A stretch of DNA of 64,000 nucleotides from assembly GCA_031763025.1 (NCBI GenBank), contig JASSKH010000038.1:1839001-1903000 (forward strand), read 5' to 3'. This DNA is from Macrocystis pyrifera. Its lineage: Eukaryota > Sar > Phaeophyceae > Laminariales > Laminariaceae. Under the pieces are notes generated by a model. It had not been told where the DNA came from. It did no database searches and saw only the letters and a program-made list of their open reading frames with translations. Below, piece after piece: positions 57,091 through 64,000 of the stretch (position 1 is its first letter; each line of letters starts with the position of its first letter). Position numbers and translations under genes: made by a program.

Positions 57091-57352
57091 TGTTGATTGT
57101 ACTCAGAAACACGACATTGAAGCTCCATTGTAGATTGAGGAGTTCCATGCTGGAAATGGATGCTGGTAATAGTAGGGTGTTGGGATATCGGGGTAATGTG
57201 TGCCCACCAACGCCACTCGTTAGATGTAGGTCCATATGAGGCGAGTCGACTCGACAGCTCCGATGTAAAATAAGAGGAGTTCCGTGTTATGTCTGGAGTC
57301 AGCCACGCGTCCCCGTGCCAGCTGCATCTATACCTTTACAGATCAATCTACA
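57091..57352. repeat. Right terminal repeat of E3'
   Basis: 262 bp, TGTTGATTG to CAATCTACA. Confidence 0.75.
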
Positions 57353-57451
57353 GACTAGTGAAAGCCCGTGATCTTCTATTGGCAAGCGTAGCCCAGGCGA
57401 ACCTAGAGTGGTTCCAGCATGTCTATATTTAGATGATGTGCTTGTTGATAA

Positions 57452-58165
57452 TCAGGGAGCCAGCGCGTGAATTTTGAAGAAGAGATCAAGGTTCTGGAGA
57501 AACGTACGTGAGAGGAGAGGCCGGAGATGCAGAACCAGAAGCAGCAGGGATCCCAGCAGGGCCAAGGTTGAGCCGGACCTGGTAGATTCGCTTGGCACTG
57601 ATGGCGATGGCGCTGGAGAGTAGACGTTGCAAATCAGCAGCAGCTCCAGCAGCACCGTCAGCAACGTCAGCAGTCAGGGGATTCTGCACTGTTGCGACGA
57701 TGAAACGCATGCAGTAACCACCATTACCGCCGCCGCTGTGACCACCGCCGCCGCAACCGCCGTCTTCGCTACCGCCGCTGCCGCCGCCGTCGTCCCGACC
57801 GCAGCGCAACCGTCCCTGCTGCAACACCCCGGGATATCCCGGTATCTGCCTGAATCTGTGGGTTTGCTTCGCGGTGGCGATGTCGAAGGAGAAATTAAAA
57901 ATATCAGAAGAGAGCATGACAGAGAGAGCTTGGCCGGCAGGAGCCGGGGGAGGAAGTGGAGACCGCGGGAGCGACGCTGAAAGTGTTTTGGCAGAATCGT
58001 TTGCCTGGATTGCAGAAGCACCACTCCCGAAGGTGGTTGATGCGAGAAAGTAGACGAGAGAGAGTGAAAATGGGCGCAGGGGGAAGAGTTTGCGTCGTCT
58101 GTTCGCGATCAGCGCACGGGCACGACAGGATGCGCTGCCCCCAGAAAGAGAGGATGAGATAGAAG
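57452..58165 (+). pseudogene. Possible Gag-like remnant with zinc-knuckle, copy 2
   Basis: The plus frame 57956-58162 ends with CVVCSRSAHGHDRMRC, a knuckle-like cluster. Upstream GC-rich repeats (ccgccgccgc, 57730-57800) shift the frame. Copy 1 equivalent is 26995-27690. 58170-58990 shows no gene. Confidence 0.35.
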
Positions 58166-58992
58166 GGACCGAGGCGCCATCAGCAAGGACATATGTCCGC
58201 GCCAGGCACGTTGGACTTAATTGATTGATTGCTGTGGTGGTTTCCGTTTATAGATTGATTGTGTATCCATGTAAGAATGAATGGTGGATATTCTCCGAAC
58301 ATTGGAGATTGAGATTTGGGAATGTTGGAAATAGAATGAGATGCACTGATGTATACGTATATAGCTTCCCTCACTGAAGGTCGAGTTATCCGGTAGACCC
58401 ACTGCACGACTATGACGTCTGTCTGTTTAATGCTTGACTGGCATCGGTGCGAGTACGAGTTTGAAATCAAAAGGGTAAAGGTACTCTAGAATTTAGTTGA
58501 GATACGTGCGAATGATGTGAGCGCAATGCCTGCACAAAGACCCTTCGCCCATGTGCACCGTTTTGAAGTCATTACGTACCATATACAGTAAGAGGATTGA
58601 TAAGCCCACCCTATTGCTGGGTTGGCATTGCGTAGGTCCGGTGCTGTCAGAACCAAGCAAGTACAGCAGAAAGAGGTGTATGTGTTGAACCTTGTGCCGA
58701 CTACAGCAACACGTCTGTTTGCGGCATTTCACATATTTACATCTTTATATGCGGGTAGCTCGTTATTGAGTTAGTGGGTTGATGCGTAGCTGTGTAGCAC
58801 TACCCGTGCTACTCGTTGCGTGCCAAAAGGCAAGGTATTTGTGGACAGAGTAATATATTGTACGAGTACAGCAGCACACGTAGTATGGTCTTGAGAGCGA
58901 AACATCAGAATATATACATTGCACAGCTTTGAGCAAAATACCTACAGGACTGCAGAGTAAAGCACCCCCTCGTCCAGCGTCTGTTGCCCCGG

Positions 58993-60460
58993 TACTGGTG
59001 CACGGCTTGAGGCCGGCGCCGATGCGTTGACCCTCGGCCCTGCCCCTCACTAACGATACTTATCACACACGTCGCGATAAATATACAGTGATACATATCA
59101 TACACGTCGTCAGACACAATATACTGCTGTACGCCCCAACGACGCTGTGCCGGTGCACTAAAAGGCGGTCGATGGTGAGGGAAGATATGCTGGTACAGGT
59201 CTCCTGGCCGGTGCCAACGCGTCGGCCTGTGGTTCGTCTCTAATTAACGATACATATCATACACGTTGCGAGACACTATTATTGCTGCGTGTTCCAACGA
59301 TGCCGTGCCGGTACACTGTAAGGCGGTCGATGGGGAGGGAATATGTGCCGGCGCAGTCCTCGTGGTCAGCGCCAACCCGTCGGCCCGTGGCCCGTCCCTC
59401 ACTAGTGATACACATCTTAGACGTCGCGGCACACAACGAACGATGTACGTAACACACCGCTGTGCCGGCGCACTAGAAGGCGGTCAATGGTGGGGGACTA
59501 AGTGCCGGTGCACGGCTCGGGGCCGGCGCCGATGCGTCGACCCTCGGCCCTGCCCCTCGCTAACGATACCTACCATACGCGTCGCGATTAATATATACCT
59601 GGTAGCGATCTATATCATACAGGTCGTCAGACACAATGTACTGCTGTACACACCAACGACGCTGTGTCGGTGCACTAAACGGCTGTCGATGGTGAAGGAA
59701 GATATGCCGGTGCAGGTCTCGTGGCCGGCGCCAACGCGTCGGCCTGCGGCCCGCCTCTAACTACGGATATATACCATACACATTGCGGGACGCAATGTAT
59801 GGCTGTATGTTCCTAAGACGCTGTGCCAGAGCACTAAAAGACGGTCGATGGCGAGGAACTATGTCGCCGGCGTAGGCCTCTAGGCCCGCGCCAACGCGTC
59901 GGCCGTTGGCCCGTTCCTCACGAACGATACATGAAATAGACGTCGCGGTACACAACGAACATGGTATGTAACAACACCGCTGTGCCGGCTCACTAGAAGG
60001 CGGTCGATGGTGAGGGACTACTGGTTGTGCCGGTGTACGGCTTGGGGGTCGGCGCCGATGCGTCGACCCTCGGCCCTGCCCCTCACTAACGATACTTGTG
60101 TCACGTGTCGCTACGACTGTAGCGATATATATCATACACGTCGTGAGACACAATGTGCTGCTGTACGTATCAACACCGTCGTGCCGGGGCACTTAAAGGC
60201 GGTCGATGGTGAGAGAATATTTGCCGGCGCAGGCCTCGTGGCCGGCGCCAACGCGTCGGCCTGGGGCTCGTCCCTCCCTAAGGATACATATCATACACGT
60301 TGCGAGTAGCGAGACACAATGTACTCCCGATGTTCCAACAACGCTGTGCCGATGCACTGAAAAGGCGGCAGATGGTGAGGGACTATGTGCCGGCGCAGGC
60401 CTCGTGGCCGGCGCCAACGCGTCGGCCCTTGGTCCGTCCCTCACTAACGATACATACAAT
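58993..60460 (-). repeat. Satellite T, inverted block, about 8-9 monomers
   Basis: The reverse complement of satellite T. It starts where the duplicated block breaks off (gttgccccggtactgg) and ends at acgatacatacaat, followed by reversed R1. Same two monomer lengths. Confidence 0.85.
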
Positions 60461-60467
60461 AATCCGA

Positions 60468-60856
60468 AACTGCGTTTGTTAGAGCCCCCGCCAGTCGGCT
60501 CGGGGGGGTGAACTCCCGGGTACTGGCAGTACGATAGACAACGAGAGTCAGCGACCGGTGTCGCGGCTCTCGTACCACGCCAGTGTATTCCCCCCCCGAC
60601 GTCGCAGAGAAAAATAGCGACATGACAATTCGAAGGATATACAACAAACCACCCCAATGCCCCAAACACTACTGCGGTTACCTCTGCGGCGGCTGCCTCT
60701 CCGTTCGGCCTCATGGCGTCACACCGCAGCTCGGGTCATCCCGCATATCCTCCTGGGTGAAATCAAACCTCGCCTCCGCAGCGTTTACCCGGCACACACA
60801 AGGGATCAGGCGTGCATTCGAGCGATTAGTAGGTTTGCATTGGGTGTTTTGTGCCA
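60468..60856 (-). repeat. R1 copy C, inverted
   Basis: The reverse complement of 28900-29270 without the MITE and without the twin hairpins. Its far end joins head-to-head to a forward R1 fragment at about 60857. Confidence 0.65.
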
Positions 60857-60957
60857 GTACCCGGGAGTTCTCCCCGCCGAGCCGACTGGCCGGGGCTCTA
60901 ACAAACGCAGTCTCGGGCGACCGAGACCCCCAATGGTAGTAAACCATTGACATACCC
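60857..60957 (+). repeat. R1 fragment D with twin hairpins
   Basis: Matches 29215-29315. Ends ...cataccccac, then unique DNA to 61104 (an AT-rich stretch with aaaaatataatac, then a polypurine run). Confidence 0.65.
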
Positions 60958-61104
60958 CACTCTCCTAGTGAGAGCCCCGAATCGCAGCACGTTAGTCGCA
61001 AACAATAATAAAAATATAATACGGTGTGGCCAGCACCATGTGGCCGCTCCGTTCCACCCACCTTCGAAAGAAGGAAGGGGGGGGTGGGCGGAAGAAACCA
61101 CAAC

Positions 61105-61338
61105 AGTAGGCCTAGCCTCTAGGCCAATCAATCGGCAGCGAGGAGTGCCGTGCTCTGCTCGTGCACCTATCACGCGAAGCTAAAAGGGGGCACGGGGCGA
61201 GTATGGTTGTTCTTCTTTTTCTCTGACGCTGAACAAATGAAGCCATATAGTTTCCGTCGGTAGAGCCCATGACTATAAATAATTAATTCCGACGGTTGTG
61301 AACAAACACGCATCTCACGTGAACTTAGAGATATTACT
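61105..61338 (+). repeat. R2, second copy
   Basis: Counterpart of 36971-37209, including actataaataattaattcc near 61271. Confidence 0.55.
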
Positions 61339-61560
61339 CTTTGTTGTATATTCTTCGAATTGTCATGTCGTTATTATTCTCTGCGACGTCGCGGGGGGAA
61401 TCCACTGGCGTGGTAGGAGAGCCGTGACACCGGTCGCTGACTCTCGCTGCCTATCGTACTGCCAGTACCCGGGAGTTACCCCCCCCGAGCCGATTGGCCG
61501 GGGCACTAACAAACGCAGTCTCGGACGACCGAGACCCCCAATGGTAGTAAATCATTGACA
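61339..61560 (+). repeat. R1 fragment E (3' part)
   Basis: Matches 29093-29315 and leads into the YR element exactly as copy B does. Confidence 0.65.
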
Positions 61561-61681
61561 TACCCCAATATCGAGGTCGCATCGATACTACGGTGCTAGG
61601 TCCCGAACAGTGCCCTGGCCTGGCTGCCTCTGCCCTATCTTCCCGTCTCTGCTATTTTACGAGATACACTACCCGCGTCGT

Positions 61682-62815
61682 CTAGGTTGTTGCGGATGTA
61701 CGTCTAGGAAAATTTGACGACTTCCATCTACCTTCTCTCAGATCGCCCTCTACGGCACTTCCCCCTGGCCGCCAGTGCATTGGCTGCGCAATACGCAATG
61801 AGTGGAGGCCGACTTCGCTGGTATTGTCTCCTGCTTCCGCTACCACTACGCGAAGTGCGCCGAGGGCCTGCGTGTACCTTCCAACTCTGACCTCTTTACC
61901 GTACCGACACGACGACAGGGGGGCGCTTTCTGGCAGCATCAGATATCCCGACAACAACTCCACCATGAGAGCGACGGCACCGTCGCCGGCTCCTACCCCG
62001 GAACGCGCCCCGAAGGCGTCGTCGCGTGTGCGCACGATACCCGATCTTTGCTGAGCCTGGACCCTTTATGGCGCCGAAACAGGACCTTGATGCTGGTGGC
62101 CTGATGCCACTGCAACGAACTAAACCGCCGCTCCCTCGCGAATAACGCTACGTCACCCCTCGTCAAGCAATGCACGGGGTGTACAACTCAGGCCGAATAA
62201 GCGAATATTTCGTCAGACTTCGCCATGAAAAAATTAAATAAATAGCCCAAATGCCAACGACAGCCAAAGAACTCGACCATCCGGGCCCCACGACACGGAC
62301 CGGCCTGTCCTCCAAACAGCGTGTCCCACGAAATAGGGCGACGGATTATTTGTACGAAGTATCGGTGGCAATGTACGACCGTGCCCCCCTTTGCAATGTA
62401 CGTTAAACATGCGGCGACGACATGAGAAACTCCACTTGCAAGTTTACTCGGTGGAACACGGCTAATAGTTTACTGGCAACAGTACTGGCTTGGTTGCCCT
62501 CCAACGCACACCATGCTACGAACTTAAGCAATGCCTGAATCTTATCCGTAGTGGAGGCTGGCGTGTCGACATACGCAGCCACCCTTATTAACCCCCGGAA
62601 AATATAACCATTCGAGACCGGAAACCTGACGTGTAAGCCCGGCAATATGACGGCGCAACGGACTGGCGGATAAGCTGGCTACCAGCGCTACTGAACATAG
62701 CGCGACATCCACTGGCCCCAAGACCTGGGCTCCCAGCGGACGCCGACCCCGGACGTACAAGCTGTGCAACTCGCGCTGCTGTTTCCATGCGCCCTACGAT
62801 CGGCCTCGCCCCCAC
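61682..62815 (-). pseudogene. Tyrosine recombinase, copy 2
   Basis: Open pieces are 62588-62815 (core-binding start), 62403-62645 (WCALEGNQASTVASKL), 61993-62175 (HCLTRGDVALF) and 61682-62035. The last piece carries the catalytic C-terminus: ALRVVVAEAGDN, GLHSLRI and REGRWKSS. His, Arg and Trp of the conserved boxes are present. The expected Tyr after WKSS is Phe or missing. Frameshifts separate the pieces. Confidence 0.75.
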
Positions 62816-63132
62816 TGAGGGGCGAGGCCCGTCCCCCTATTCGTCAGCCTAGGCAGCCGCCGACCGAGTGAAGCCCCCCCCCCCACTCGACGCCCCGCTG
62901 CCGCTGCCACTGTCGCTGCCACTGCCGCTGCCACTGCTGCTGCCACTGCCGCCGCTGCTGCTCTCGTTACTTTCATCGCCACCCCCAGCCCCCGCCTGCC
63001 CTTGCCCTTGGCCCTCTTAGCCAGGGTTCCCCGGATACAGCGCCGCTGGCTGCGACGCCGCTATCGGCCGACCCCCCCGCCAGTAGCCGCCTAGCGCTTA
63101 TTGCCGCTGCTCGTCTTGCGAGTAGGACCGAC

Positions 63133-63192
63133 GTGGGAGGTCACGCAGGTGTCACCGAAGCGGCACCTGCCGGTCTTGCCACCCTGCCGGCA
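63133..63192 (-). other. Intact CCCH zinc finger of the YR element
   Basis: The minus frame reads CRQGGKTGRCRFGDTCVTSH, which is exactly C-x8-C-x5-C-x3-H, the canonical CCCH spacing of RNA-binding fingers. It is followed by KTSSGNKR. It lies between the Gag-like region and the Gly/Ser linker plus recombinase. Confidence 0.65.
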
Positions 63193-63199
63193 TTTACCA

Positions 63200-64000
63200 C
63201 CCCCGGCCCGACCGCCTGGGTGGAGAAAAGGCGACGTTGCTGGACTTCGGCGTTGACAAGCCGCCGAGGCCGACGCAGCCGGAAAAGCGGGGCCAGTGCG
63301 GCCTCGGAATGGCAGGAAAGGGACTCCGCCGGGGGGGGGGTACGCCCGAGCGTGGCCGCAGCAGTCGGGGACACCGCGCAGGTCGAGCGTGAAGGTGCCC
63401 AGGTCTTTGGTGACCAGAGCCGCCAGCCTGGCCTAGTTTGCCGGGCGATCGACAACCGCAGAGTGTTCCATAACGTTGAGGATCGTATCCCCCGCGCTGA
63501 AGGCTCGTCCGAGCGCCTCCAAGCTAACGCGCGCCAAATAGAGGTCCGCGCCATTTTATTGGGAGCCTGCGGGACGCAATCGTAACGATCGCGTGCCCAA
63601 AAATGCTCAGGTGTCGTGCTATTGGACGGTTGATGGCTGCCCCCCGCGCGGTGTGAAGGCCAGAAAGTCTAGGTCGTCCAACGCTCCCACATGCCATGGA
63701 CGCCGGCCGAAATGTTGACCGTGGCTCCCACGTACCCCTGCACGGCCGCCCTCTGCATTGACTCCTGGCGGCCACCGCAGATGATGTGCCATAGCCGAGG
63801 CGTGGGGCTGGCCCACGATGCCATTGCGCGGGTGGTCATAATCTGGTTGACATATCGGCCCAAGGCGTAAGCGGGTTGCTGGCGCTGCCGTCCCCGTAAA
63901 ACGTCCGAGCCGACCTCAAGCCCACCCGGCCCGTCGCGGGCCGCGTGGCCGAGTGCAATCGATGGCGTGCTGTTGGCTCCTGCCCCGCCCGGGACGTAGC
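63200..64000 (-). pseudogene. Gag-like region, copy 2 (partial)
   Basis: Minus frames 63669-63863 (MTTRAMASWASPTPRL, GYVGATVNISAGVHGMWERW) and 63141-63554 continue the Gag-like protein. They are less interrupted than in copy 1 but still frameshifted. Truncated by the window. Confidence 0.4.

Larger units (their letters stand above)
45281..57352. mobile_element. LTR-flanked unit E3', copy 2
   Basis: Direct repeats 45281-45539 and 57091-57352. The left one has perfect 9-bp inverted ends TGTTGATTG/CAATCAACA. Same interior order as E3. No target duplication visible (ggga on the left, gact on the right). Confidence 0.6.
37213..58990. repeat. Large duplicated block, copy 2
   Basis: Direct-orientation partner of 13202-28547, expanded by E2 (37741-44776) and shortened by a deletion of about 550 bp at 55864. 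Colinearity otherwise runs from the first to the last base of the block. Confidence 0.85.
61561..64000 (-). mobile_element. Gag-CCCH-tyrosine recombinase element, copy 2 (partial)
   Basis: Colinear with 29316-31755. The window ends inside the Gag-like part. The CCCH finger is intact here, so this copy is the better guide to the protein. Confidence 0.6.

Noticed and set aside
33030-60460. CRISPR-like array
   Set aside because: Monomers are contiguous and homologous along their whole length. There are no identical short repeats separated by unique spacers, and the context is eukaryotic.

Overview
The window reads as nuclear DNA of a eukaryote and is almost entirely repeats and transposon remains. 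No intact host gene can be supported. Reasons for a eukaryote: GT-AG splice signals bound coding-like blocks, there are Pol III (tRNA-type) promoter boxes, (CTG)n microsatellites, LTR-type and tyrosine-recombinase elements, a TA-flanked MITE, a satellite array, and very low ORF density at mixed GC. The tyrosine-recombinase (YR) motifs and CTG richness resemble what I know of stramenopile algae such as brown algae. That is a weak guess about the organism.

The backbone is one block present twice in direct orientation. Copy 1 is about 13202-28547 and copy 2 about 37213-58990, only a few percent diverged by eye. A GC-rich YR element follows each copy (29316-32800 and 61561 to beyond the window end). 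The two copies act as each other's control: pre-insertion (empty) sites for three insertions can be read directly.

Layout. 1-887: T-rich, A-poor DNA without a gene. 892-12900: element E1, bounded by about 550-bp direct terminal repeats with TGTTACAG...CTGTAACA ends and a 4-bp GTAT target duplication. E1 carries an extra roughly 4.1-kb insert (about 6340-10480) with a foldback, two decayed exon fragments and a CTG-rich minisatellite. 12905-13201: dispersed repeat R1. 13202-28547: duplicated block, containing E3 (14269-26886), a 12.6-kb unit with about 255-bp direct terminal repeats and decayed multi-exon coding sequence. 28677-29315: R1 with a 105-bp MITE. 29316-32800: element reading on the minus strand as Gag-like protein, CCCH zinc finger, Gly/Ser linker and YR, with no room for a reverse transcriptase. 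33030-36225: satellite T. 36230-36970: unique DNA. 36971-37209: repeat R2. 37213-58990: second block copy, carrying E2 (37741-44776, a younger relative of E1) and E3' (45281-57352). 58993-60460: satellite T inverted. 60468-61560: rearranged R1 and R2 pieces. 61561-64000: second YR element, cut by the window end.

The history the sequence supports: E3 was present before the duplication. E2 inserted into copy 2 afterwards (its empty site survives in copy 1). E1 inserted into one R1 copy and a MITE into another. The coding blocks carry different stops, deletions and splice-site losses in the two copies, so they are decaying independently. The most unusual items are the Gag-CCCH-YR element without RT and the E1/E2 and E3 families, whose LTR-like ends enclose no recognisable retroelement gene.
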